Below, piece after piece: positions 1 through 7,969 of a stretch of 64,000 nucleotides of DNA; positions within the stretch are counted from its first letter, which is position 1; each line of letters opens with the position of its first letter. Source of the DNA: Deltaproteobacteria bacterium (GTDB lineage: Bacteria; Myxococcota; UBA727; VGSZ01); assembly GCA_016177705.1 (NCBI GenBank), contig JACOUT010000004.1, forward strand, positions 558,001 through 622,000, given 5' to 3'. The position numbers and the translations under genes were made by a program. The notes under the pieces were generated by a model that made no database searches, had not been told where the DNA came from, and saw nothing but the letters and a program-made list of their open reading frames with translations.

Positions 1-2
1 CG

Positions 3-1769
3 GGCAGGATGGTGACGCCCCTGGGCGCGCTGTCCAGCGGTCCGACCGTCGACGATCACCCAGACGTTGCGCACGTGCCCGGCGGCGATTGGCTCGTGGC
101 CTGGGACGAGGACAGCGTCGCGATTCGCGGCGTACGCGTCTCGTCCGCCGGCGCGATCGTCGACGCGGTGTCGCTCCCGCTGTCGGTAGGCGACGGTTTC
201 CGAATGTACCCGAGCGTGGCGTGGAGCGGCTCCTCCTACCTGCTCGCCTTCAGCTTGATCTTGCGCATCTACGACATCCACGTCACCCGGGTGACTACCG
301 CCGGCGTGCCGCTTGACCTGACCGGTACGGCCGGCGGCATCCCAATCGCGGTCGCGCCGCCCGATCAGCGGCAGTCGTGGGCGCGCGTCGCTTGCGGCGG
401 CGGCGCCTGCGCCGTCACATGGCACCGCGGTATCCCCGGTGAGGAGGACGTGTTGTTGCAGATGACGAGCGACACTGGCGTCCCGGTCGGCGAGATGGCG
501 GCGATAGGTGGTGCGCCGCGCCCACAACTGCTGCCGGACGTTTCGGTGTCGTCGTTGGGTGAGGCGCTGGCCGTGTGGCAGGACCAGCGCGGTGGCGCCG
601 GCGCCGACGCGTTCGCGGCCCGCGTGACCGCCGCGGGGGTGGTGCTCGACGCCGGCGGCATCCCGGTGAGCATGGGCTTCAATCGCCAGCAGGAGCCCGC
701 CATCGTCTCGCGCGAGGGTGGTTTCCTGGTCGTCTGGTCCGACAGCGGCACCGGCCCCGGCTTTCGCATTCACGCGCGCCACCTCGACAACGACGGGCGC
801 GCCATCGGTGGCACCTCCCCGATCGGCGGCAGCTCGTTCGGCAGCGCGACCACGCCATCGATCACCACGCCCGCCAACGGGCGGGCGCTGTTGGCCTGGT
901 CCGACACACGCGCCGGCCTCGACGGCGACGTCTACGCGTCGGTGGTCAACACCGTCGGCAACACGGTCGTCGCCGAGGTACCGATCGCGGTCGGCACCGG
1001 CATGCAGGTGGTGCCGACCGTGGCGGTCGGCACGGACAGCTACCTGGTGGCATGGCAGGACCGCCGCGACGGCACGTTCGACATCCGCGCCAGTGTGCTC
1101 GATCGCGCCGGCGCGGCCATCGCCGCCAACTTCGCGGTCGCGGTCGCCCCCGACGACCAGGTACTGCCGCACGCAGCGTTCGACCCGATTAGCGGCGGCT
1201 ACCTCGTCGTGTGGCAGGACTCGCGTGACGGCGGCGACCGGGACATCATCGGTGCGCGCATCACGGAGGCCGGGCTGGTGCTCGACGCGGACGGCGTCGT
1301 CATCGCCGGCGCTCCCGGTCTTCAGGAGCGCCCCCGTGTCTCGACCAGCGGCGATGGCACCCTTGTGGCGTGGACCGATCAGCGGGTCGCCGGCAACCGG
1401 GACGTCTACGCGGCGCGCCTCGATCTCGGCGCAGCCAACCCCGTTCTCGACGCGGACGGCATCCTCATTTGTGGCGCCGCGGGCAAGCAGACCGGCGTCG
1501 ATGTCGATGCCATTCCCAACGGCTTCGTCATCGCGTGGCAGGACTTCCGCGATGACCCGACCGAGCGGCGCGGCGACCTCTATGCGGCGACCCTGTTGCT
1601 CACGACAGGGCAGGTGGCGCCGCTCGACGGCGCGGTGCTCGCAGGAAACGCTGCGAACGAGCAGGCCGTGTCCCTCGCGCTCTCCGACCGCCGCGGCGTG
1701 TTCACCTACAGCCGTCGGCACGACGACCTGGAGGCGGATCGCGTCGAGGTGCGCTCCTACCGACGCTGA
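3..1769 (+). CDS. Repeat-rich beta-propeller-like protein, 5' end outside window
   Basis: The reading frame is open from the window edge, and the first Met (position 9) is not followed by a signal peptide, so the true start very likely lies upstream. About 586 residues are visible. They consist of roughly 50-residue repeats with the signature LVVWQDxRxG, then D-I-x-A-x-R, then a G-x-x-LDxxG turn, for example around residues 240, 350, 400 and 450. This periodic Trp/Asp pattern suggests beta-propeller blades of the kind common in large secreted proteins of Myxococcota. No catalytic motif is visible. The protein ends 40 bases before the convergent WbqC-like gene. The function is unknown; a surface or secreted role is inferred from the repeat type only. 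Confidence 0.7.
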   Translation, partial: GRMVTPLGALSSGPTVDDHPDVAHVPGGDWLVAWDEDSVAIRGVRVSSAGAIVDAVSLPLSVGDGFRMYPSVAWSGSSYLLAFSLILRIYDIHVTRVTTAGVPLDLTGTAGGIPIAVAPPDQRQSWARVACGGGACAVTWHRGIPGEEDVLLQMTSDTGVPVGEMAAIGGAPRPQLLPDVSVSSLGEALAVWQDQRGGAGADAFAARVTAAGVVLDAGGIPVSMGFNRQQEPAIVSREGGFLVVWSDSGTGPGFRIHARHLDNDGRAIGGTSPIGGSSFGSATTPSITTPANGRALLAWSDTRAGLDGDVYASVVNTVGNTVVAEVPIAVGTGMQVVPTVAVGTDSYLVAWQDRRDGTFDIRASVLDRAGAAIAANFAVAVAPDDQVLPHAAFDPISGGYLVVWQDSRDGGDRDIIGARITEAGLVLDADGVVIAGAPGLQERPRVSTSGDGTLVAWTDQRVAGNRDVYAARLDLGAANPVLDADGILICGAAGKQTGVDVDAIPNGFVIAWQDFRDDPTERRGDLYAATLLLTTGQVAPLDGAVLAGNAANEQAVSLALSDRRGVFTYSRRHDDLEADRVEVRSYRR

Positions 1770-1809
1770 GCTGAACGATCCGGGAGCAATGACGCGATGG
1801 GGTGGCCCG

Positions 1810-2493
1810 TCACCAGATCACCGCCCGCACTCCCTCGCCCCCGCAGTTGAACAGCGCGTCCACCACCGCGAGGCTCGGAATGAACCCGAGCTGCGCAAAC
1901 TGCTGCGGGTAGCTCGGCGCCGCGAACTCCTGGAACCGCACCTCGACGCCGGCAGCCTCGAACTGCCCGAGCTCCATGTACTGCCGCCCGCCCTGGCCCG
2001 ACAGGTACACGCTCGCGCCAACGGCCCTGCACACGCTCACGAGCCGCGCCGTCTGCTCACCCTGCACGCCGAGCTCTGATGACCAGCGGATCGGCGTCTT
2101 GATGCCGAGCGCACCGAACGCCCAGCGCAGCAAGTCGACGTCGAGGGCAGCGAGCTTGGTGTGCCCGCCCTCGACCAGCACGGCCTTGAGCCCGGGCGAC
2201 AGCTCTCGCCAGAACGGCGCCGGTCGGTAGTTGCTCTCGAGCGCCGCCCAGTGCTTGCGGCGCCAGTTCGTGCCCTCGTCGATGCGCACGTCCTTGATGA
2301 GCTGCCCTCGGTCCTGCACGACGGGCACGGTCAGCCACTGCTTGCCCGTCTGCATCTTGATCTCGTTCCTGTGCTGATGCCCCCGCTCCAGGAACTGCAC
2401 GTCGTCGAGCACCACGTACAGGTCGCTGTGCGCGACCTTGTGGAAGAACCCAAGGTACGGCAGGAACTGCGGCTGGTGGATCGAGACGATCAC
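1810..2493 (-). CDS. WbqC-like family protein
   Basis: This 227-residue protein opens with VSIHQPQFLPYLGFF, the hallmark N-terminus of the WbqC-like family (PF08889). It continues with the family's Asp-Asp-Val-Gln-Phe segment near residue 33. Members occur in O-antigen and polysaccharide loci. Their exact reaction is unsettled, although amino-sugar modification has been proposed. I chose the GTG at 2493 because a GAGGAA ribosome-binding site precedes it and the family N-terminus begins there. The start overlaps the end of the acetyltransferase gene by four bases, so the two are probably cotranslated as part of the 3.8-1.8 kb glycan operon. The length fits the family. Confidence 0.85.
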   Translation of the reverse strand: MIVSIHQPQFLPYLGFFHKVAHSDLYVVLDDVQFLERGHQHRNEIKMQTGKQWLTVPVVQDRGQLIKDVRIDEGTNWRRKHWAALESNYRPAPFWRELSPGLKAVLVEGGHTKLAALDVDLLRWAFGALGIKTPIRWSSELGVQGEQTARLVSVCRAVGASVYLSGQGGRQYMELGQFEAAGVEVRFQEFAAPSYPQQFAQLGFIPSLAVVDALFNCGGEGVRAVIW

Positions 2494-3074
2494 GCCTTCC
2501 TCTTCTTCGCCGCCTTGGGTTGAGCGCCCCGCCACTCCTCGCGCAAGAGACCGAGGATGACGGTGTCGCGCCGGTCGCCGCCCACCCAGTCGTGCCGGCG
2601 CAGCCGCCCCTCGACGACGAAGCCGAGCTTCTCGTACAGCCTGAGCGCGCGCATGTTGTGGTCGAACACGCGCAGCCAGATGCGCTCGAGGTTCACCTCC
2701 AAGAAGCCGTGCTGCACCAACAACGCGCACGCCTCGGTGCCGAGCCCGCCGCCCCACGAGTCGGGGTCGCCCAGGCGCACACGCAGCTCGGCCTTGCGCC
2801 CGATCGGGTCGATGTCCACCAGGCAGCAGGTGCCGACCAGGCGCGAGGCGCCGCGCCGCGCGTCCTCGATGCCGAACCACACCGCGCTCCCGTTCTTGAC
2901 CACGCCCTCGAGCCAGGCAGCCTGCTCGACGTCGCTGATGGGGCGATAGCTGTTCGAGAAGCGCATCACCTCGGGGTCGTTGACCATGGCGCGCAGGTCC
3001 TCGAGGTCACCCCGCTCGAGCGCGCGCAGCCGCACGTTGGTGCCTCGGTAACCGCCGCGACGATCGTCCGTCAT
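2490..3074 (-). CDS. GNAT-family N-acetyltransferase (RimJ/RimL type)
   Basis: This 194-residue protein has the RimL-like GNAT layout. An N-terminal VRLRALERGDLEDL motif is followed by the LRVRLGDPDSWGGGLGTEA stretch, which holds the acetyl-CoA pyrophosphate loop, and a C-terminal RIWLRVFDHNMRALRLYEKLGF motif. The enzyme should transfer an acetyl group from acetyl-CoA to an amine. Its position between a sugar transferase and a WbqC-like gene suggests an amino-sugar substrate rather than a ribosomal protein, but that is inference from context. The ATG at 3074 overlaps the stop of the upstream sugar transferase (ATGA), and its own stop overlaps the downstream gene, so the three form one tight operon. 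Confidence 0.88.
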   Translation of the reverse strand: MTDDRRGGYRGTNVRLRALERGDLEDLRAMVNDPEVMRFSNSYRPISDVEQAAWLEGVVKNGSAVWFGIEDARRGASRLVGTCCLVDIDPIGRKAELRVRLGDPDSWGGGLGTEACALLVQHGFLEVNLERIWLRVFDHNMRALRLYEKLGFVVEGRLRRHDWVGGDRRDTVILGLLREEWRGAQPKAAKKRKA

Positions 3075-3829
3075 GTCTCTCTCCTCACCGCCGGTTGTCC
3101 GGGGACCTCGCCCACCGCCGGTGCCGTCGCCTGCTGCCGCAGCATCACGCCCAGGGTGCCGGCGAGAATCTTCACGTCGAGCCAGAAGCTCCACCGTGTC
3201 ACGTACTCCGCGTTGATCGCCTGCCGGGTCGCCCAGTCGTTGTCGAACAGGCCGCGCGTCAGCGTCCACGCGGTGCAGCCCGGCGGCATGGCGAAGCGCA
3301 CCAGATCCTCGTCGCGGTAGGCGGGCAGGTTGACCGGCAGATCGGGCCGCGGTCCCACCAGGCTCATCTTGCCGCTGACGACGTGGAAGAGCTGCGGCAG
3401 CTCGTCGAGGCGCCAGTCGCGCAGCTTGGCGCCGATGGGGGTGAGCCGCGGATCGGCGCGCGTCACCTCGCCTCGGCCTTGTGCCTGGCCGTCGGCGCCG
3501 TCGGCGCGCATCGAGCGGAACTTCCACATGGTGAACAGCTCGCCGTCGAGCCCGACGCGCTGTTGTTTGAGCACCACAGGGCCGGGGCTCGTGACGCGCA
3601 CGGCGGCGGCGACGGCGGCCATCAGGGGCAGCGCGGCGCCGGTCGCGACGGTGCCGAGCGCGAGGTCGATGGCGCGCTTGGCGCGGCGCGCTATGCTCCG
3701 ACGCCGCCAGGGCAAGCGATCGGCATGTCGTGCCACGGCGGCCCGGATGCGCGTCTGTTGCTCGAGGAGGGGTGCCGAAGCCGCGACCATCAGCCGTGCC
3801 CTATAGCGGAGCGGCAACGCCTTGGACAT
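3071..3829 (-). CDS. Bacterial sugar transferase (polyisoprenyl-phosphate sugar-1-phosphate transferase)
   Basis: This protein carries the PF02397 signature. A membrane helix (about residues 70-90) is followed by TSPGPVVLKQQRVGLDGE and FTMWKFRSM, then LDELPQLFHVVSGKMSLVGPRP near the middle. Such enzymes move a sugar-1-phosphate from a nucleotide sugar to undecaprenyl phosphate at the inner membrane, which starts a repeat unit of capsule or O-antigen. I chose the ATG at 3829 (252 residues) because it has an AGGG site upstream and avoids overlap with hicB. A longer start at 3904 (277 residues) would overlap hicB by 23 bases. The gene heads the operon that continues with the acetyltransferase and the WbqC-like protein. 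Confidence 0.88.
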   Translation of the reverse strand: MSKALPLRYRARLMVAASAPLLEQQTRIRAAVARHADRLPWRRRSIARRAKRAIDLALGTVATGAALPLMAAVAAAVRVTSPGPVVLKQQRVGLDGELFTMWKFRSMRADGADGQAQGRGEVTRADPRLTPIGAKLRDWRLDELPQLFHVVSGKMSLVGPRPDLPVNLPAYRDEDLVRFAMPPGCTAWTLTRGLFDNDWATRQAINAEYVTRWSFWLDVKILAGTLGVMLRQQATAPAVGEVPGQPAVRRET

Positions 3830-3881
3830 GGCACGCCCTGCCGCACTTGCCTGCCCAAGCGCGGAATGCCACGATCGCTCG

Positions 3882-4091
3882 ATGCCTCGCTTTGACGTCG
3901 ACACTGGCCGCGAAGAAGATGGCCGTTGGATCGCGGAGATCGCCGCGCTCCCCGGCGCGCTCGCCTATGGCGCGACGCGAGAAGAGGCGGTGCGCAAGGT
4001 CGAGGCACTTGCCCTTCGAGTCATCGCGGACCGGCTCGAGCATGGTGAGTTGGCGCCCGACGTCAGCGAGCTGTTCGTCGTCGGGGCCTAA
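3882..4091 (+). CDS. hicB: HicB-like antitoxin
   Basis: This 69-residue protein matches the HicB N-terminal RNase H-like fold. The features are an EEDGRWIAEIAALPGALAYGATREEAV motif (residues 11-37) and a helical tail. HicB proteins neutralise the mRNA-cleaving toxin HicA by direct binding. This copy lacks the C-terminal DNA-binding domain found in longer HicBs, so autoregulation by HicB alone is not evident. I chose the ATG at 3882, where homology begins. The partner hicA is on the opposite strand and the two stop codons share bases, a tail-to-tail arrangement unlike the usual co-directional operon. The product could also be a UPF0150-type protein, but the adjacent HicA makes antitoxin the best call. 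Confidence 0.8.
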   Translation: MPRFDVDTGREEDGRWIAEIAALPGALAYGATREEAVRKVEALALRVIADRLEHGELAPDVSELFVVGA

Positions 4092-4300
4092 AGATCGTGG
4101 GGCTTGAGCCCCGTATGTTTCGCGATGCGCCGGAGCATCGCCGGGCCGATCTCGACATCGTCGTGGAACGCGAACGTGACGTCCGCGAACCCGGTCCGCG
4201 CCAAAACGCGGTGAGATCCGGTCTGCCGCTTCACGGTCCAGCCGATCCGCAGCAGGGCTGCGAGTACGCGCTTCGCCTTGGTTGCCGGCCACTCCCCCAT
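4088..4300 (-). CDS. hicA: HicA-like mRNA interferase toxin
   Basis: This 70-residue protein has the HicA pattern: an AKRVLAALLRIGW helix, then the RQTGSHRVLAR strand with the conserved Gly-Ser-His that supplies the catalytic histidine (residue 31), and a C-terminal EIGPAMLRRIAKHTGL helix. HicA has a double-stranded RNA-binding-like fold and cleaves mRNA to stop growth. The ATG at 4300 has a GAGG site five bases upstream, which makes it better than the GTG six bases earlier. Being convergent with hicB, toxin and antitoxin must be driven from separate promoters, so their dosage control differs from a classical operon. Confidence 0.85.
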   Translation of the reverse strand: MGEWPATKAKRVLAALLRIGWTVKRQTGSHRVLARTGFADVTFAFHDDVEIGPAMLRRIAKHTGLKPHDL

Positions 4301-4426
4301 GTCCACCTCGCGCGCGGAAAGTCATGTCGCCGGCAGTATGAGTCAACCCACCGGCACCGAGCCCACCTTGCGGAGCTCGCCGCGACGCGACAGAACGCTC
4401 CCCACCCCTGGAGACACGAAGGGCGA

Positions 4427-6361
4427 ATGACCGAGGCCAAGCACCCCTGGTGGGGCTTCCTGCTGCGCCGCCCCATGCACTTCGTGCTCGACGCCGCGGT
4501 GCTGCTCGGCGTGTTCGCGCTCGCCTACCTGTTGCGCTTCGAGTTTCACGTGCCGCGCTCCTGGTGGGCGCGCGCCTTCGTCCAGGCGCCCGTGGTGGTG
4601 GTGGTGCAGCTCATCGCGCTGCGGCTGTGCGGCGTCTACTCGTTCATCTGGCGCTACGTCGGCATCCACGAGGTGGGCGCCTTCCTCAAGGCCACGCTGC
4701 TTGCTGCGGTGCCGCTCATCGTGGTGCGCCTGATTCACGTCGGCCCGCGTGAGATCGCGCTCGTGCCCTGGTCGGTCGTCGTCATGGACACCATGTTCGC
4801 CTTCGGCGGCGTGCTCGGCCTGCGCGTGGTGCGGCGCACGCTCTACGAGGTGTTCGAGAAGCGGAACGCCGCCGCCACCAAGAGGAAGAAGCGCACCATC
4901 CTGATCGGGGCCGGCCGCGCCGGCGCCCTGGCCGCGCGCGAGATCGTCGGCCGCGCCGACAGCGACCTCGACGTCGCCTGCTTCGTCGACGACGACCGCG
5001 ACAAGCTCGGCTCCTCCATCCAAGGCGTCAAGGTGCTCGGCGGCACCGTCGACCTGCCGCGGCTGGTGCGCGACCAGCACATCGAGCAGGTGGTCATCAC
5101 CATCGCGCGCGCCTCGCGGCAGGACTTCCGGCGCATCATCGACATCTGCGAGCGCATCCCGGTCAAGGTGCGCATCATCCCCGGGCTGTTCGAGCTGTTG
5201 CAGGGCAACGTCAGCGTTACGCGCATCCGTGACGTGCAGGTGGAGGATCTACTCGGCCGCGAGCCGGTGCAGCTCGACCACGAGCTGATCGGACGCTTCC
5301 TCACCGGCCGCGTCGTCATGGTGAGCGGCGCCGGCGGCTCCATCGGCTCCGAGCTGGCGCGCCAGGTGGCGCGCGTCGGGCCGAAGGAGCTGCTCTTGGT
5401 CGAGCGCGCCGAGGGCCCGCTGTTCGAGATCGATCGCGAGCTGAAGGTCGCCTACCCGAACGTCGTCATCACGCCGCTCGTCGCCGACGTGGGTGATGAC
5501 AGGCGCGTCGACGCCGTGTTCGCGCGCCATCGGCCCGAGGTGGTGATCCACGCGGCCGCGCACAAGCACGTGCCCATGATGGAGCTGAACCCGGGCGAGG
5601 CCATCAAGAACAACGTGGTCGGCACGCGCACCTTCGCGCGCACGGCGGGTCGGCACGGCGCCTCGTGCTTCGTGCTCATCTCCACCGACAAAGCGGTGCG
5701 CCCGACGTCGGTGATGGGCGCCTCCAAGCGCGTCGCCGAGCTGGTGATTCAGGACCTCGACCGCCAGTTCGAGCACACCAACTTCCTGGCAGTGCGCTTC
5801 GGCAACGTGCTCGGCAGCGCCGGCAGCGTCATCCCCATCTTCCGCGAGCAGATCCTGAAGGGCGGGCCGGTCACCGTCACCCACCCCGACATGGTGCGCT
5901 TCTTCATGACCATCCCCGAGGCCTCCCAGCTCGTGCTGCAAGCGGGCGCCATGGGCGCGGGCGGTGAGATCTTCGTGCTCGACATGGGCGAGCCGGTCAA
6001 GATCGTCGACCTCGCCAAGGACATGATCCGCCTCTCCGGCCTGCGTCCTTTCGAGGACGTCGAGATCGCCTTCACCGGCGTGCGACCCGGCGAGAAGCTG
6101 TTCGAGGAGCTCGAGGCGCACGGCGAGGAGATGGAGAAGACGCGCCACCCGAAGATCCTGATCGGCCAGCTGCAGCCGGCCGACAGCGACGTGCTCGAGG
6201 CGGCGGTGCGGCGCCTGCTCGCCGCCGCCGACAGGGGTGACACCGACGAGCTGCGCGCCGCGCTCGGCGCGTTGTTGCCCGAGGCGACGCTCGGCGGGCA
6301 GGGCAAGCAGGGCACGGCGCCGGCGTCGACGGTGCCACGCCCCGCCGCTGTCACCGCGTAG
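4427..6361 (+). CDS. Membrane nucleotide-sugar 4,6-dehydratase (CapD/WbpM/PglF type)
   Basis: This 644-residue protein starts at an ATG with a GAAGGG site. Four transmembrane helices (residues about 15-125) lead into a Rossmann domain (GAGRAGALAAREI, about residue 160). A short-chain-dehydrogenase domain follows, with the NAD motif GAGGSIGSELAR (about 303) and an ISTDKAVRPTSVMGASKR active-site region. The Met in MGASK replaces the usual SDR Tyr, as is typical for the membrane WbpM/PglF group. The reaction is NAD-dependent 4,6-dehydration of a UDP-HexNAc, the first step to bacillosamine or fucosamine-type sugars. The gene probably works with the acetyltransferase and sugar transferase encoded nearby. 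Its last 11 bases overlap the end of the convergent hipA. Confidence 0.92.
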   Translation: MTEAKHPWWGFLLRRPMHFVLDAAVLLGVFALAYLLRFEFHVPRSWWARAFVQAPVVVVVQLIALRLCGVYSFIWRYVGIHEVGAFLKATLLAAVPLIVVRLIHVGPREIALVPWSVVVMDTMFAFGGVLGLRVVRRTLYEVFEKRNAAATKRKKRTILIGAGRAGALAAREIVGRADSDLDVACFVDDDRDKLGSSIQGVKVLGGTVDLPRLVRDQHIEQVVITIARASRQDFRRIIDICERIPVKVRIIPGLFELLQGNVSVTRIRDVQVEDLLGREPVQLDHELIGRFLTGRVVMVSGAGGSIGSELARQVARVGPKELLLVERAEGPLFEIDRELKVAYPNVVITPLVADVGDDRRVDAVFARHRPEVVIHAAAHKHVPMMELNPGEAIKNNVVGTRTFARTAGRHGASCFVLISTDKAVRPTSVMGASKRVAELVIQDLDRQFEHTNFLAVRFGNVLGSAGSVIPIFREQILKGGPVTVTHPDMVRFFMTIPEASQLVLQAGAMGAGGEIFVLDMGEPVKIVDLAKDMIRLSGLRPFEDVEIAFTGVRPGEKLFEELEAHGEEMEKTRHPKILIGQLQPADSDVLEAAVRRLLAAADRGDTDELRAALGALLPEATLGGQGKQGTAPASTVPRPAAVTA

Positions 6362-7643
6362 CGCGCTTGGGACGCCTGCGCGCAGGCGCACGCACGGGCG
6401 GTCGCTCGAGCTCTGCAAGCCGCAGCGCACGTCGCGCGCAACGGCGCACGCACTCGAGCGCGCGCGACACCGCCCGCTCGTCGGCGCCCGCTTCGATGAC
6501 CGCGTTCGCCACCGCGGTCGCGCGCTCGGCGACAGCGGTGGTCACCTGCGCGACCGCATCGAGCACCAACCTGCGTCCGACGCGCGCCTCCTCGGCGAAC
6601 CTGCTCCACGCGACGGGGCCAACCGCGCCCCCGTCGCGCACCTCCGCTACCCCGAATGCGAGGTCCTTGCTGAGCGAGTCCCACGCCCGCGTGCACACCA
6701 GGTCGTAGGCGGGCGCCAGACACACCGCGGGCTCCCGCCGCAGCGACAGGTTCTTGGCGTGTCCGTCGTTGTTGCCGGTGGCGACGTTGAATGCCTGCCA
6801 ACGCACCAGCTGCGCGATGTCGCGCGGCTCGGTGCTGGCGGCGTCAAGCACGGCGACGACGTCGAGCAGGCTCGGCCCGCTGTCGGCTTGGTACTTCCTC
6901 GACGGTGGCATGCCCGTCGCCTGGCACAGATCTTCCTGGTGGAGCCGGCGCCCGCCCGCGCGATCGAAGCGCTCGACCAGCAGGCCGAAGCGCTCGCGCC
7001 CTGCGGCGGGCAGCGGCCAGCGCACGGAGCGCACCACCGGCAGCCCCGCGTCGCGCGCAAGCTCCAGCAGGAAGTGCTCGTTGTCGACCAGGCCGGGAAA
7101 GTCGCGGTTCGGCAGCTTGAGGATGTGCGTCGACGCTGCGCGCCCCTCTGGCAAAGCGAGGGTACCGTCGCGCAGCACCACTGGTAGCTTGTCCTGCGCG
7201 CCCGCGAGCGAAAGGCGCAGGCCCTCGCTCACCACCGTCGGCACCACGCCGGTCTCGAGCAGCTTGCGCAAGAGCGCCTCGTCGAGCGGTCGCGGTGTTG
7301 CACGCGCGCGCACGGCCAGGGGCCAGCGCGCGACGGTCAGCGCGCCCGCGCAGTCGCCGCCGACCACCTCGAGCATGGCGAAGGTGCTCGCGTCCGACAC
7401 GCCGAGGCGCCGCGCGAGCCGCTCCCGCTGGATGCCGTCGGGCAGCAGGTTCTCGAAGAAGGTGCCGGGGTGCTCCCGCTCACCGTCGTCGAGCGGCAGG
7501 CTGTGTGAGATGGGCCGGCGCGCCCCTGCGCCCGGCAGGTAGCGAAAGGACGTGGCGCCATCGGCCTGTCGCGTCAGCTCGCCGATCGGCGCCTGCTCGA
7601 CGTCCCAGAAGACGAACAGCGCAGGCTTGGACCCCGCGTTCAT
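6351..7643 (-). CDS. hipA: HipA-type serine/threonine kinase toxin
   Basis: This 430-residue protein has HipA features throughout: an N-terminal couple domain (FVFWDVEQAPIGELTR), HPGTFFENLLPDG, the SLAGAQDKLPV ATP-binding segment, THILKLPN, the catalytic TGNNDGHAKNLSL motif, and the APAYDLVCT metal-binding Asp. HipA kinases phosphorylate translation factors such as glutamyl-tRNA synthetase and induce dormancy. The ATG at 7643 overlaps the hipB stop by four bases, so expression is coupled to the antitoxin. The C-terminus has a basic, Arg/Pro-rich tail. The gene is controlled by the operator cluster upstream of hipB and converges on the dehydratase gene. Confidence 0.92.
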   Translation of the reverse strand: MNAGSKPALFVFWDVEQAPIGELTRQADGATSFRYLPGAGARRPISHSLPLDDGEREHPGTFFENLLPDGIQRERLARRLGVSDASTFAMLEVVGGDCAGALTVARWPLAVRARATPRPLDEALLRKLLETGVVPTVVSEGLRLSLAGAQDKLPVVLRDGTLALPEGRAASTHILKLPNRDFPGLVDNEHFLLELARDAGLPVVRSVRWPLPAAGRERFGLLVERFDRAGGRRLHQEDLCQATGMPPSRKYQADSGPSLLDVVAVLDAASTEPRDIAQLVRWQAFNVATGNNDGHAKNLSLRREPAVCLAPAYDLVCTRAWDSLSKDLAFGVAEVRDGGAVGPVAWSRFAEEARVGRRLVLDAVAQVTTAVAERATAVANAVIEAGADERAVSRALECVRRCARRALRLAELERPPVRAPARRRPKRATR

Positions 7644-7864
7644 CGGCTCGCCTCGCCCCGGGGCGCCACGCCTACGTCGAGGCCGAGGCGCGCACACAGG
7701 CGCAGCACCAGCCCGACGCCGGCGGTGGGGCGGCCGCGCTCCACCTCCGATACGAAGCGCACGCTGACGCCGCACAAGTCCGCCAATTGGGCCTGTGTGA
7801 GCGCACGCTCCTTGCGCCGCGCCCGCAGCGCCGCGCCCAGCTCGCCGGTCGTCGTCACGCGCAT
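7640..7864 (-). CDS. hipB: HipB-type XRE-family antitoxin and repressor
   Basis: This 74-residue protein is a helix-turn-helix domain: LGAALRARRKERALTQAQLADLCGVSVRFVSEVERGR, an XRE fold with the recognition helix at VSVRFVSEVE. HipB binds HipA and represses the hipBA operon. I chose the ATG at 7864, which has a GGGAG site eight bases upstream; that site lies inside the first palindromic operator, so repressor binding could also block ribosome loading on DNA-proximal transcripts. The gene overlaps hipA (ATGA). Confidence 0.9.
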   Translation of the reverse strand: MRVTTTGELGAALRARRKERALTQAQLADLCGVSVRFVSEVERGRPTAGVGLVLRLCARLGLDVGVAPRGEASR

Positions 7865-7873
7865 GGGTGATGC

Positions 7874-7962
7874 TCCCGATCGGGACAAATGTCGCCAACT
7901 GGAAGCGTAGTATCCCGATCGGGACAATTCCACCGCGCAGCGAGAAATAATCCCGATTGGGA
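7874..7962. promoter_or_regulatory. Three palindromic hipBA operators
   Basis: Three near-identical inverted repeats lie upstream of hipB. TCCCGATCGGGA occurs at 7874-7885 and 7913-7924, and TCCCGATTGGGA at 7951-7962. Their starts are 39 and 38 bases apart. Read on the plus strand the middle copy is TATCC-N6-GGACA, which resembles the Escherichia coli HipB site TATCC-N8-GGATA with a shorter spacer. Each copy is followed by ACA. The cluster fills the whole 105-base gap between hipB and the O-antigen ligase gene, so it must contain the hipBA promoter. HipB-family autorepression is well established; binding by this HipB is inferred. Confidence 0.8.
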
Positions 7963-7969
7963 CATTTGG

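Noticed and set aside
3829..3904. Longer N-terminus for the sugar transferase
   Set aside because: It would overlap hicB by 23 bases, and the start at 3829 has its own ribosome-binding site.
4097..4426. N-terminal extension of the 4,6-dehydratase
   Set aside because: The extension has no homology, runs antisense to hicA, and a good start with GAAGGG lies at 4427.
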